64,000 bases of DNA from Myxococcales bacterium (GTDB taxonomy: Bacteria > Myxococcota_A > Bradymonadia > UBA7976 > UBA1532): assembly GCA_020633555.1 (NCBI GenBank), contig JACKDL010000009.1, forward strand, positions 62,001 to 126,000, written 5' to 3'. Under the pieces are notes generated by a model. That model ran no database searches and was not told the origin of the DNA. It saw only the letters and a list, made by a program, of their open reading frames with translations. Numbering within the stretch: position 1 is the stretch's first letter; each line of letters opens with the position of its first letter. This document shows, one piece after another, positions 37,279 to 45,644 of the stretch. The position numbers and the translations under genes are program-made.

Positions 37279-38084
37279 TGGGCGCGGCAGGGCAGGAGGC
37301 GGGCGTGGATCTGGTGCTGACGGTGCGGGGCGCGGACGGGGCGGCGGCGGTGTACCGCTTCGCGGGACCTCAGGTGCAGGTGGGCCGGGACCCGGGCTGC
37401 CAGGTGGTGCTGCCGGATCCGGCGGTGAGCGGGCAGCACGCGCTGTTCCAGGCCCACGGCGGCGGCTGGCGGGTGCTGGACGTGGGCAGCACCCACGGCA
37501 CCCGGCTGAACGGCGCGGTGCTCACCCCCGGCGAAGCCCGCCCGGTGGGCGAGGGCGACGCGCTGGCCCTGGGCCCCTACGTGGTGGAGGTGTGGTTCGA
37601 CGCCGCCGGCGGGCTCACCACCGACAGCCGCGACACCGAGCGGCTGGCCCGCCTGCTCGCCCGCTCGGCGGCCACCGTGGCGGCGGGTGGCTGGGGGCTG
37701 CTGGTGGAGCGCGGCCACGCCACCGACGAGCTGGCCCCGCTGGCCCCCGACCGGCCGGTGTGGATCGGCCACGACCCCGCCTGCGAGCTGGTGGTGCCCG
37801 AGGCCGAGGCCCACCACGTGGTCATCCGGCGCGGCCCCCACGGCGTGACCTTCGAGGCGCCGGGCGGCGCGGTGCGCTGGCGGGGTCGACCCGCCACCCG
37901 GGGCAACCTGGCGGTGGACGACCGGCTGCAGATCGGCAGCGCGGTGGTGGTGGTGCAGGGGCCGCTGGACGCGCCGCGGCCCCCACCCCCTACGCCGCCG
38001 CAGGGCTGGACGCCGTTGGAGAAGCTGGCCTTGGGCGTGGGGCTGGCCGCCCTGGCCGCGGCCGGCTGGCTGGCGCTGCGCTGA
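37275..38084 (+). CDS. FHA-domain membrane protein
   Basis: A 269-residue protein with an N-terminal FHA phosphothreonine-binding domain (about residues 15-110: VQVGRDPGCQVVLPDPAVSG with the following QHALF, then VLDVGSTHGTRLNG), a second degenerate FHA-like domain (about 150-240: VWIGHDPACELVVPEAEAHH), a Pro-rich linker and a single C-terminal membrane helix (LALGVGLAALAAAGWLALR), so the FHA domains face the cytoplasm. The ATG overlaps the ComEC stop; a second ATG follows immediately. No kinase gene is nearby. FHA proteins are common in Myxococcota signalling. Confidence 0.85.
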   Translation: MMGAAGQEAGVDLVLTVRGADGAAAVYRFAGPQVQVGRDPGCQVVLPDPAVSGQHALFQAHGGGWRVLDVGSTHGTRLNGAVLTPGEARPVGEGDALALGPYVVEVWFDAAGGLTTDSRDTERLARLLARSAATVAAGGWGLLVERGHATDELAPLAPDRPVWIGHDPACELVVPEAEAHHVVIRRGPHGVTFEAPGGAVRWRGRPATRGNLAVDDRLQIGSAVVVVQGPLDAPRPPPPTPPQGWTPLEKLALGVGLAALAAAGWLALR

Positions 38085-38104
38085 TCTGGGGGGCCCGCGG
38101 GCTG

Positions 38105-39124
38105 CTACTTCGCCAGGGCCTTGATGCGCGCCTTGGCCGCCTTGTGGGGGCGCACCGCGTCCGACTGCCGGAAGGCCTCCAGGGCCTGGGCGGGCTGGCC
38201 GCGGGCCTCCAGCACCAGGCCCAGGTTGAACAGGATCATTCCCTTTGTTCTCGGGGCCTTGGCCAGGCCAAGCGCCGCCCGCAGATCGGCCTCGGCGGCG
38301 TCGACGGCCCCCGCCTTCAGGTGCAGGTAGCCGCGCTCGCCCCGCCAGTCGGCCCGGGCGGGGTCGTGGATCACCAGGCGGTCGAACCAGTCGATGGCGC
38401 CGGCCCAATCCAGCTTGGTCGCCGCGGCGCGGCCCGCCTGCAGCGCGGCCTTGGCGTCCGTCAGGGGCTCCACCACCGCCTCGCAGGTGTCGGGCGTGGG
38501 GAATCGGAAGGCCTTGGCCGTGTGGCCCGCCCCGCACGCCGTGTACCGGAAGCGGTCGCCGTCCCGGCTGATCTGCGAGGGGGTGCGGTCGCTGGCGTCG
38601 TCGGTCTGGCAGGTGGCCGCGAAGGCCAGGCGCGCGCCCTGGAACACCAGGTCGGTGTAGCCGTAGCCCTGGATCACGTAGGCGCTGGGGCACTCGCCGT
38701 CGTCGCACATCTGCTCGCGGCCGCCGATCTCGTGGGTGGCCTGCACGTGCAGCCAGCTCCCCGGCAGCGGGGCCACGGTGACCTGAAACTGGTCGCCGTA
38801 GGTCGGCAGCGCCCCGCCCAGCGCCGGGTAGAGCTGGAAGCCCCCCGCCCCGTCCGCCACCAGCAGGGTGAGCTGGTCGCGGTCGAGCACGTGCACGGGG
38901 CCCGCCCCGCCGCAGGGCACGCCGGGGGCGCACAGGGCCTTCTGCGCGGCGGCCTCGTCCGCGACGGGCGCCCCCTTCACGGCGGCGTGGGCCGCCTGCC
39001 AGGTGCCCACGGGCTGCCCCACCGGGAGCGCGTGGTTGCCCTTGAACAGCACGGGGCAGTCGGCGGCGGCCGGGCCGGCCCACAGGGCGGCGGCGACGAA
39101 GCAGCAGGCGATCCAACGGGTCAT
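38105..39124 (-). CDS. Secreted protein with C-terminal TPR repeats
   Basis: A 339-residue protein: signal peptide MTRWIACCFVAAALWAGPAA, a Cys-containing middle domain of unknown type (LPGSWLHVQATHEIGGREQM, CDDGECPSAY, residues 30-230), and C-terminal TPR-like helices (LDWAGAIDWFDRLVIHDPAR, DWRGERGYLHLKAGAVDAAE, GMILFNLGLVLEARGQPAQA). A GGAGG ribosome-binding site precedes the ATG. I do not recognise the central domain. It converges on the FHA gene. Confidence 0.7.
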   Translation of the reverse strand: MTRWIACCFVAAALWAGPAAADCPVLFKGNHALPVGQPVGTWQAAHAAVKGAPVADEAAAQKALCAPGVPCGGAGPVHVLDRDQLTLLVADGAGGFQLYPALGGALPTYGDQFQVTVAPLPGSWLHVQATHEIGGREQMCDDGECPSAYVIQGYGYTDLVFQGARLAFAATCQTDDASDRTPSQISRDGDRFRYTACGAGHTAKAFRFPTPDTCEAVVEPLTDAKAALQAGRAAATKLDWAGAIDWFDRLVIHDPARADWRGERGYLHLKAGAVDAAEADLRAALGLAKAPRTKGMILFNLGLVLEARGQPAQALEAFRQSDAVRPHKAAKARIKALAK

Positions 39125-39251
39125 GGGGGTCCTCCGGCGCCCGAGGGGCGCGCTCTGGGAGGCATTGCACCACGCCGGGCAGGGATCTTTGGCGGGGACG
39201 GGGCGGGCAAGCCGGCGGGCCCCGCGGAGGGGCCGGCCAGCGCCGCTCAGC

Positions 39252-42200
39252 TCAGCTACAGCCGGTGGTGCCGCCGCAGCTCATGCACTTCAGGCAGGAT
39301 CCGTTGCGCACCAGCGTGAGCGAGCCGCACTCGGTGCAGGGGTCGCCCTCGTAGCCCTGCTGGCGGGCGCGGGTGATGGCGTCCACCTGGGTGTCGCGCT
39401 TGGGGGCCACCTTCACGGCGTCCACGGTGCCCATCTCGATCTTCACCGCCGCGTTGCCCCGGCTGCTGGCCACGGGGCCGGCGCTGGGGGCGCTGGTGAT
39501 GGGCGTGGTGCGCACCGCGCCGCCCACCGCGCCGCCGCCGCCCACCGCGCTCAGCCGGCTGAAGCCGGCGCCGCCGGTGCTGGCCCGCGGGGCGTGGGTG
39601 GACAGGCTGATGGGCGCGTGGGGCACGGGCGTGCCCTGGGTGAGCTCGACCTCCTCGTCGTACTCGGGCTCGTCGTGCATGGCGTCGCTGCGCAGGTCCT
39701 CGGGCTTCACCTGGGCCAGGTCGTCGCGGCCCAGGTAGCTCACGGCCAGCTCGCGGAAGATGTAGTCGATGATCGACGTGGCCATCTTGATGCGGTCGTT
39801 GCCCTGCACGAACCCGTTGGGCTCGAAGCGGGTGAAGACGAAGGCGTCGACGTACTCCTCCAGGGGCACGCCGTACTGCAGGCCCAGGCTGACCGCGATG
39901 GCGAAGCTGTTCATCAGGCTGCGGAAGGCGGCGCCCTCCTTGTGCATGTCGATGAAGAGCTCGCCGATGTTGCCATCCTCGTACTCGCCGGTGCGCAGGT
40001 AGACCTTGTGGCCGCCCACCACCGCCTTCTGGGTGTAGCCGCGGCGGCGGGCGGGCAGCCGGCGGCGCTTGGCCAGGTAGCGCACCACCACCTTCTCGGC
40101 GATCTGCATGGCGGCCAGCGCGGGCTGATCCACCGCCACGGGCAGGTCGAGCTGCAGCGCGTCGTCGGTGCTCTGGTCCTCGTCGTCGCTGAAGTCGAAC
40201 ACCGAGGCCGACAGGGGCTGGCTGAGCTTCGAGCCGTCCCGGTACAGGGCGTTGGCCTTGATGCCCTTGCGCCAGCTGTACAGGTAGGCGTCCTGCACGT
40301 CCTCCAGCGAGGCCTCGGAGGGCATGTTGATGGTCTTGCTGATGGCGCCGCTGATGAACGGCTGCACGGCGGCCATCATCTCGATGTGGGCGCGGAAGGG
40401 GATGAAGCGGGTGCCCTGCTTGCCGCACTTGTTGGCGCAGTCGAACACGGGCAGGTGCCGGGCCTCGAGGCCGGGCGCGCCCTCGACGGTCATGGTGCCG
40501 CAGACGAAGTCGTTGGCCTCGGCGATCTGGCTGCGCGACAGGCCCAGGGCGCCCAGCAGGTCGAAGCCGGGCTCCATGAGCGAGGTCTCGGGGACGCCCA
40601 GCTTGTCGGTCAGGTAGGCGTCGCCGAAGGTCCAGCGGTTGAACACCATGGACAGGTCGAAGGCGCCCGGCAGCAGGCGCTCGATCTTCTCGATGCCCGC
40701 CTGGTCGAAGCCGTTGTCCTTCAGCACCTCGTGGTCCAGGTGCGGGCAGCCCTTCAGGGTGCCGCGGCCGCGGGCGTAGCGCACGATGCGCTCGATGGCG
40801 TCGTCGGCGTAGCCCAGCTTGTGCAGCGCCAGGGGCACGGACTCGTTGATGATCTTGAAGTAGCCGCCGCCGGCCAGCTTCTTGAACTTCACGAGGGCGA
40901 AGTCGGGCTCCACGCCGGTGGTGTCGCAGTCCATCAGCAGGCCGATGGTGCCGGTGGGGGCGATGACCGTGCTCTGGGCGTTGCGGTAGCCGTGCTGCTC
41001 GCCGAGCTCCAGGGCCCGGTCCCACGCCTTGCGGGCGGCCTTGACCAGGTACTCCGAGGTCTTCTCGGGATCGATGCCCACCGGGATGGTGCCGACGCCC
41101 TCGTACTCGCTGGCGGGCACGTTGTAGGCGGCGCGGCGGTGGTTGCGGATCACCCGCAGCATGTTGCCGTTGTTGGCCTTGTAGCCCGGGAAGGGCCCCA
41201 GCTCGGCGGCCATCTCGGCGCTGGTGGCGTAGGCCACGCCGGTCATGATGGCGCTGATGGCGCCGGCGAAGTTGGTGGCCTCGGCGCTGTCGTAGGGCAG
41301 GCCCAGCACCATGAGCACGGTGCCCAGGTTGGCGTAGCCCAGGCCCAGGGTGCGGTACTTCCAGCTCAGCGCGGCGATCTCGTCGCTGGGGAACTGGGCC
41401 ATGGTGACCGAGATCTCCAGGGTCACCGTCCACAGCCGGCAGGCGTGCTCGAAGGCCTCGACGTCGAACCGGGTGTGATCGGCGCTCATGAACTTCATGA
41501 GGTTCGAGCTGGCCAGGTTGCACGCCGTGTCATCGAGGAACATGTACTCGGAGCACGGGTTGCTGGCGTTGATGCGCCCGCCCTCGGGGCAGGTGTGCCA
41601 GTCGTTGATGGTGGTGTCGTACTGCACGCCCGGATCGGCGCAGGCCCAGGCCGCGTTGGCGATCTGGTCCCACAGGTCGCGGGCCTGGATGGTCTTGGCC
41701 ACCTTGCCGTCGGTGCGGCGGATGAGGTCCCAGGGCTTGTTCTCGAGCACCGCGTTCATGAACGCGTCGGTGAGGCGCACCGAGTTGTTCGAGTTCTGAC
41801 CCGAGACCGTGTTGTAGGCCTCGCTCTGCCAGTCGGTGTCGTACTCGGGGAACTCGATCTTGGTGAAGCCCTGCTTGGCGAACTGCAGCACCCGGTTGAT
41901 GTAGCTGGCGGGCACGTCGGCGCGGCGGGCGCCGCCGATGGCCTTGCGCAGGGGGCGGTTGACCTTCGGGTCGAAGGCGTCGCCCTGGCACTCCACCTGG
42001 CAGGCCTCCATCACCCGGGTCAGGTGCTTCTTGCAGGCCTTGGAGCCGGCCACCAGCGCGGCCACCTTCTGCTCCTCGGTGACCTTCCAGTTGACGTAGG
42101 CCTCGATGTCGGGGTGGTCCACGTCCAGGGTGACCATCTTGGCGGCGCGGCGGGTGGTGCCGCCGCTCTTGATGGCCCCGGCGGCCCGGTCGCCGATCTT

Positions 42201-42974
42201 CAGGAAGCTCATCAGCCCGCTGGACCGGCCGCCGCCCGCCAGGGGCTCGCTCTCGCCGCGGATGTTGCTGAAGTTGCTGCCGGTGCCCGAGCCGTACTTG
42301 AACAGGCGGGCCTCGCGGGTCCACAGGTCCATGATCCCGCCCTCGTTGACGAGATCGTCCTGCACCGACTGGATGAAGCAGGCGTGGGGCTGCGGGCGCT
42401 CGTAGGCGGAGGTGCTGGGGTGGACGGCGCCCGTCTCGTGATCGGCGTACTTGTGGCCCTGGGCGGGGCCAGCGATGCCGTACGCCCAGTGCAGGCCGGT
42501 GTTGAACCACTGCGGGCTGTTCGGCGCGGCCATCTGCCGGGCCAGCATGTGGCGCATCTCGTCGAAGTACGCCTTGGCGGACTCCTCGTTGGCGAAGTAG
42601 CCGTGGCGCCAGCCCCAATAGGTCCAGGTGCCGGCCAGACGGTCGAAGACCTGGCGGCTGTCGTGCTCGCCCACCTCGCGCTCGTCGGGGGGCAAATCGT
42701 TCAGGGCCGCGTGATCGGGCTCGGCGCGCCACAGCCACTCGGGCACGCCCTGCTCGGGCACGCGGCGCAGGCGGGCGGGGATGCCGGCCTTGCGGAAATA
42801 CTTTTGGGCGATGATGTCGGTGGCCACCTGGCTGAAGTCCGCCGGCACCTCGACGCGGTCGTTGCGGAAGACCACCGTCCCGTCGGGATTGCGGATCTCG
42901 CTCTGCCGGGTCTCGAACTGGATCCCCTCGTAGGGGGACTGCTTGCCCTTGGTGAATCGCCGCTGGATGCGCAT
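39252..42974 (-). CDS. nrdJ: Vitamin B12-dependent (class II) ribonucleoside-diphosphate reductase
   Basis: A 1,240-residue adenosylcobalamin-dependent ribonucleotide reductase, which makes deoxyribonucleotides with or without oxygen. Signatures: TGSNFSNIRGESEPLAGGGR, SGGTTRRAAKMVTLDVDHPD, NPCSEYMFLDDTACNLASSN, VIAPTGTIGLLMDCDTTGVE, and a C-terminal zinc ribbon (CTECGSLTLVRNGSCLKCMS, then CGGTTGCS), the cysteine-rich tail that re-reduces the active site in this enzyme group. Length fits the long bacterial form. The ATG at 42974 lies 12 nt after GGAGG. The 590-bp region upstream has two NrdR-like boxes. It is the only ribonucleotide reductase in the window. Confidence 0.96.
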   Translation of the reverse strand: MRIQRRFTKGKQSPYEGIQFETRQSEIRNPDGTVVFRNDRVEVPADFSQVATDIIAQKYFRKAGIPARLRRVPEQGVPEWLWRAEPDHAALNDLPPDEREVGEHDSRQVFDRLAGTWTYWGWRHGYFANEESAKAYFDEMRHMLARQMAAPNSPQWFNTGLHWAYGIAGPAQGHKYADHETGAVHPSTSAYERPQPHACFIQSVQDDLVNEGGIMDLWTREARLFKYGSGTGSNFSNIRGESEPLAGGGRSSGLMSFLKIGDRAAGAIKSGGTTRRAAKMVTLDVDHPDIEAYVNWKVTEEQKVAALVAGSKACKKHLTRVMEACQVECQGDAFDPKVNRPLRKAIGGARRADVPASYINRVLQFAKQGFTKIEFPEYDTDWQSEAYNTVSGQNSNNSVRLTDAFMNAVLENKPWDLIRRTDGKVAKTIQARDLWDQIANAAWACADPGVQYDTTINDWHTCPEGGRINASNPCSEYMFLDDTACNLASSNLMKFMSADHTRFDVEAFEHACRLWTVTLEISVTMAQFPSDEIAALSWKYRTLGLGYANLGTVLMVLGLPYDSAEATNFAGAISAIMTGVAYATSAEMAAELGPFPGYKANNGNMLRVIRNHRRAAYNVPASEYEGVGTIPVGIDPEKTSEYLVKAARKAWDRALELGEQHGYRNAQSTVIAPTGTIGLLMDCDTTGVEPDFALVKFKKLAGGGYFKIINESVPLALHKLGYADDAIERIVRYARGRGTLKGCPHLDHEVLKDNGFDQAGIEKIERLLPGAFDLSMVFNRWTFGDAYLTDKLGVPETSLMEPGFDLLGALGLSRSQIAEANDFVCGTMTVEGAPGLEARHLPVFDCANKCGKQGTRFIPFRAHIEMMAAVQPFISGAISKTINMPSEASLEDVQDAYLYSWRKGIKANALYRDGSKLSQPLSASVFDFSDDEDQSTDDALQLDLPVAVDQPALAAMQIAEKVVVRYLAKRRRLPARRRGYTQKAVVGGHKVYLRTGEYEDGNIGELFIDMHKEGAAFRSLMNSFAIAVSLGLQYGVPLEEYVDAFVFTRFEPNGFVQGNDRIKMATSIIDYIFRELAVSYLGRDDLAQVKPEDLRSDAMHDEPEYDEEVELTQGTPVPHAPISLSTHAPRASTGGAGFSRLSAVGGGGAVGGAVRTTPITSAPSAGPVASSRGNAAVKIEMGTVDAVKVAPKRDTQVDAITRARQQGYEGDPCTECGSLTLVRNGSCLKCMSCGGTTGCS

Positions 42975-43191
42975 GGCCGCTGTCTGTCCTCCGCTTCGGG
43001 CCGACCGTCAGGCGCCGGCCGCACCGATCTGTTCGCGTCACCGACCTCCCCGCAGATCGATGCGCGTGGGCCGCTCACCGCGGCCCGGGGTGATAATTCT
43101 GGTGTCGTCGTTGTCACCCGACCGCGAAGCGCGTTGCGCACCCCTGGGCCGAGCGTCCGCCCTGTTTAAAGGGTTTCCCCCCCCTGGACAA

Positions 43192-43409
43192 GGGCAAATT
43201 TCCCTCAATCGAAGCACTACATCTGCGCAGAATCATGGGGTGACCCCACCAGATATTGTGCTTCGCTCGCTAACCCTTGCGCTGTGGACGATTGCCCGGA
43301 TTGGCGCATCAACTGGCACAATCCGGCACGCCCTGCGCGGGGCTCGCCCCCCCAAAGGGCCCCTTGGCCGGGGGGCCTGTCAACCCCTTGACCACAAGGA
43401 AATTTGCCC
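43192..43409. repeat. 12-bp perfect inverted repeat in the nrdJ upstream region
   Basis: GGGCAAATTTCC at 43192-43203 and its reverse complement GGAAATTTGCCC at 43398-43409, about 195 bp apart, with further similarity outside the core (CAAGGG... / ...CCCGATCG). AT-rich cores are rare in this window, so they may be regulator sites flanking the NrdR-like boxes. Confidence 0.6.
43215..43260 (-). promoter_or_regulatory. Pair of NrdR-like boxes upstream of nrdJ
   Basis: Box 1 CACTACATCTGCGC (43215-43228) and box 2 CACCAGATATTGTG (43247-43260); box 2 in reverse complement is CACAATATCTGGTG. Against the NrdR core CACTATATATAGTG, box 2 matches 11 of 14 and box 1 matches 8 of 14. Centre-to-centre spacing is 32 bp, three helical turns, as known for NrdR box pairs. 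NrdR represses ribonucleotide reductase genes in most bacteria. The rest of the 590-bp gap (42975-43564) shows an 8-bp stem (CCGGATTG/CAATCCGG, 43296-43326) but no gene. Confidence 0.6.
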
Positions 43410-43499
43410 GATCGGCGGAGTGCCAGCAGTATCAGAGGTTTGCGCCACGCACTTTTGCCTCCAGGGTGGCTCAAAGTGTGGTGATGTAGGTACAAGGAC

Positions 43500-43513
43500 C
43501 ACCACATCTGGTG
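43500..43513 (+). promoter_or_regulatory. Third NrdR-like box, near the transporter start
   Basis: CACCACATCTGGTG, a near-perfect dyad matching the NrdR core at 10 of 14 positions, about 50 bp before the start of the nucleotide-translocase-like gene. Its pairing partner is unclear; a weak half (GTGGTGATGTAGGT) lies about two turns upstream. Confidence 0.4.
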
Positions 43514-43564
43514 CCCGCGGCAGATCCCGCGACAGCCCGGCGACCCGCCGCGTATGCTCCGGAC

Positions 43565-44836
43565 ATGCACCGACCCGGACTGTCACTCGGGCTGGGCCTG
43601 CTGGCCTTCCTGATCCTGTTCCATTACGAGATCGCCCGCCCGGCGGTTGAGGCGACCTTCACGGCGGACTACGGCTACGAGGCGCTGCGCTGGGCGTGGC
43701 TGATCGTGCCCGCGGGCGTCTTCGCCGGGGTGGCGGTGTTCAACCGCTTCGCCGCCCAGGTGCCGCTGCTGAAGCTGCTGGCGGCGGCGGCGGTGGCCTC
43801 GGCCGCCCTGCTGGCCGCCTTGCTGCTGGCCCGCGGGGGTGGGCTGCGGGTGGCCAGCTACGGGCTCTACGTCTTCAAGGACGTGCACATCGTCTTCCTG
43901 GTGGAGGCCTTCTGGATGCTGGCCAACGCCGTGTTCCAGCAGGGCGCCGCCACCTGGCTGTACGGCCTGTTCTGCGCGGCGGGCTCGGTGGGGGGCTTCG
44001 CGGGGGCCAGCGTGAGCACCTGGCTGATCCAGGCGCAGGGCTTCACCACCGACGGGGTGCTGTGGACGCTGGTGGGCGTGCTGGGCGTGGTGGCCGCCTA
44101 CGCGCTGGTGCTCAACCGGGGGCTGGGGGACGTGGCCCGGCCGGCGCCCCCCAAGGCCGCGGCGGGCACGCCCAAGGGCGACTGGCGCGACGGCTTCCGG
44201 GTGCTGGGCGAGCAGAAGGTGCTGGCCTGGCTGCTGGTGCTGGTGGTGGCCACGCAGCTCCTCATCAACCTGGTGGACTACCAGCTCAACGGCGTGGTGG
44301 AGGCGGCGTTCCCGGCCCGCGACGACCGTACGGTGGCGATGAACGAGGTGTACCGCTGGATCAGCGTGGGGGCGCTGGCCATGCAGGTGCTCACCGGGCC
44401 CCTGCTGAAGGCCCTGAAGTTCTCGCCCACGTTCCTGATGCTGCCCTTCCTGGTGGGCGGCGCCACGGTGGCGCTGCTGGTGATGCCGCGGTTCCTCACG
44501 GCGGCCGTGGCCAAGGTCACCACCAAGGTGGTGGACTACTCGCTGTTCCGCGCCACCAAGGAGATCCTGTACCTGCCGCTGGGCTATGCCCAGAAGACGC
44601 AGGGCAAGGCGGTCATCGACATCCTGGGCTACCGCTCGGCCAAGGCGGGGGCGGCGGCCATCCTGTTCGGCCTGGGGGCCCTGGGGGTGGGCGGCGGGAT
44701 CGGGGTGGGCACGGCCTGCCTGGTGCTGGTGGCGGTGTGGATCGCCGCGGCGCTGGCCGCCCTGCGGGCCTGGAAGGCCGCCGGCGGCGATGGCCCCGCG
44801 GGCGGGGCCCGAGACGGGGCCAGCGAGGCGGCCTGA
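43565..44836 (+). CDS. ATP/ADP-translocase-like (Npt1/Npt2-like) or MFS transporter
   Basis: A protein of 423 residues from the ATG at 43565 (an in-frame upstream start at 43511 would add 18 residues), with about twelve membrane helices. The feature that suggests the nucleotide transporter group is the late block YSLFRATKEILYLPLGYAQK followed by TQGKAVIDILGYRSAKAG, which matches the conserved TKExLYxPxxxxxKxxxKAxID motif of Tlc/Npt proteins. The early part includes YGLYVFKDVHIVFLVEAFWM, also in that family's style. Free-living bacteria carry relatives of unknown substrate, so nucleotide exchange is not certain. It starts a plus-strand series of envelope genes. Confidence 0.7.
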   Translation: MHRPGLSLGLGLLAFLILFHYEIARPAVEATFTADYGYEALRWAWLIVPAGVFAGVAVFNRFAAQVPLLKLLAAAAVASAALLAALLLARGGGLRVASYGLYVFKDVHIVFLVEAFWMLANAVFQQGAATWLYGLFCAAGSVGGFAGASVSTWLIQAQGFTTDGVLWTLVGVLGVVAAYALVLNRGLGDVARPAPPKAAAGTPKGDWRDGFRVLGEQKVLAWLLVLVVATQLLINLVDYQLNGVVEAAFPARDDRTVAMNEVYRWISVGALAMQVLTGPLLKALKFSPTFLMLPFLVGGATVALLVMPRFLTAAVAKVTTKVVDYSLFRATKEILYLPLGYAQKTQGKAVIDILGYRSAKAGAAAILFGLGALGVGGGIGVGTACLVLVAVWIAAALAALRAWKAAGGDGPAGGARDGASEAA

Positions 44837-44900
44837 CCCTGGTGGGGGCCGCAGGCCTCCGCTACCCTCCGCCCCCGATTCACCCGCGCGAGGCACCTGC

Positions 44901-45644
44901 ATGAACCCCCTGGCCGGCCCCACCGCGGCCCTGCGCGCGCTGGGCCTGATCCTGAAGAGCCCCGGGCTGATGGCGCGGGCGGCGATCCCCGCGGGGGTGG
45001 CCCTGGTGGCCAGCGCCGTGGGCATCTGGGCCGCCGTGCACTGGCACGCCGAGCTGGTGGACTGGGTGTGGCGCGAGCCGAAGGGCGAGGGCTTCTGGGC
45101 GGCCATCGTGCACGGCGTGTGGACCGGGGTGAACTGGCTGCTGGGCCTGGCCTCGGGCCTGCTGAGCGTGTTCATCACCCCGTGGCTGGTGATGCTGGTG
45201 GGCCTGCCGCTGTGCGAGCCCCTGTCGGGCGCGGTGGACGCGAAGCTGGGCGGCAAGGCGGTCGAGGGGAGCTTCTTCGGCGACCTGGCCAAGACCTTCA
45301 CCACCACCCTGGGCGTGACGGCGGTGGGCGTGGCGGGGGCCGTGGCCTTCTTCCTGCTGGGGCTGATTCCGGTGTTGGGCCTGGTGGTGACCCCCTTCGT
45401 CACCCTGATCTGGACGCCCATGTTCCTGGCCTTCGACCTGTTCGACAGCCCGCTGGCCCGGCGCCAACTGGGGCTGCGCCAGAAGGTCGGGTACGTGCTG
45501 GGCCGGGGCATCACCGCGCTGAGCGTGGGGCTGACGGCCACCGTGCTCGTGGCGGTGCCCGTGCTGAACCTCGTCGGGCTGCCGGTGGCGGTGGCCATGG
45601 CGGTGATCGTGGTGCGCGACCGCGAGCAGAAGGCGGCGGCTTGA
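44901..45644 (+). CDS. EI24/CysZ-like membrane protein
   Basis: A 247-residue protein with four or five membrane helices. Features of the EI24 (CysZ-related) family: an opening AALRALGLILKSPGLMARAA, a helical hairpin with VFITPWLVMLVGLPLCEPLS, and the late block PVLGLVVTPFVTLIWTPMFL with AFDLFDSPLARRQLGLRQKV. CysZ is a sulfate permease, but many homologues have unknown function, so no substrate is given. The ATG at 44901 is 65 nt past the previous stop; the stop overlaps the next gene's TTG start. Confidence 0.78.
   Translation: MNPLAGPTAALRALGLILKSPGLMARAAIPAGVALVASAVGIWAAVHWHAELVDWVWREPKGEGFWAAIVHGVWTGVNWLLGLASGLLSVFITPWLVMLVGLPLCEPLSGAVDAKLGGKAVEGSFFGDLAKTFTTTLGVTAVGVAGAVAFFLLGLIPVLGLVVTPFVTLIWTPMFLAFDLFDSPLARRQLGLRQKVGYVLGRGITALSVGLTATVLVAVPVLNLVGLPVAVAMAVIVVRDREQKAAA

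Noticed and set aside
38868..43169. 1,433-residue open frame antisense to nrdJ
   Set aside because: Composition (Val/His/Leu/Gly with runs of Ala) is that of a reverse-strand shadow of a GC-rich gene; nrdJ on the other strand has all its conserved motifs.
42975..43564. Cobalamin riboswitch before nrdJ
   Set aside because: No B12-box-like sequence on the minus strand; only NrdR-like boxes and simple hairpins seen.
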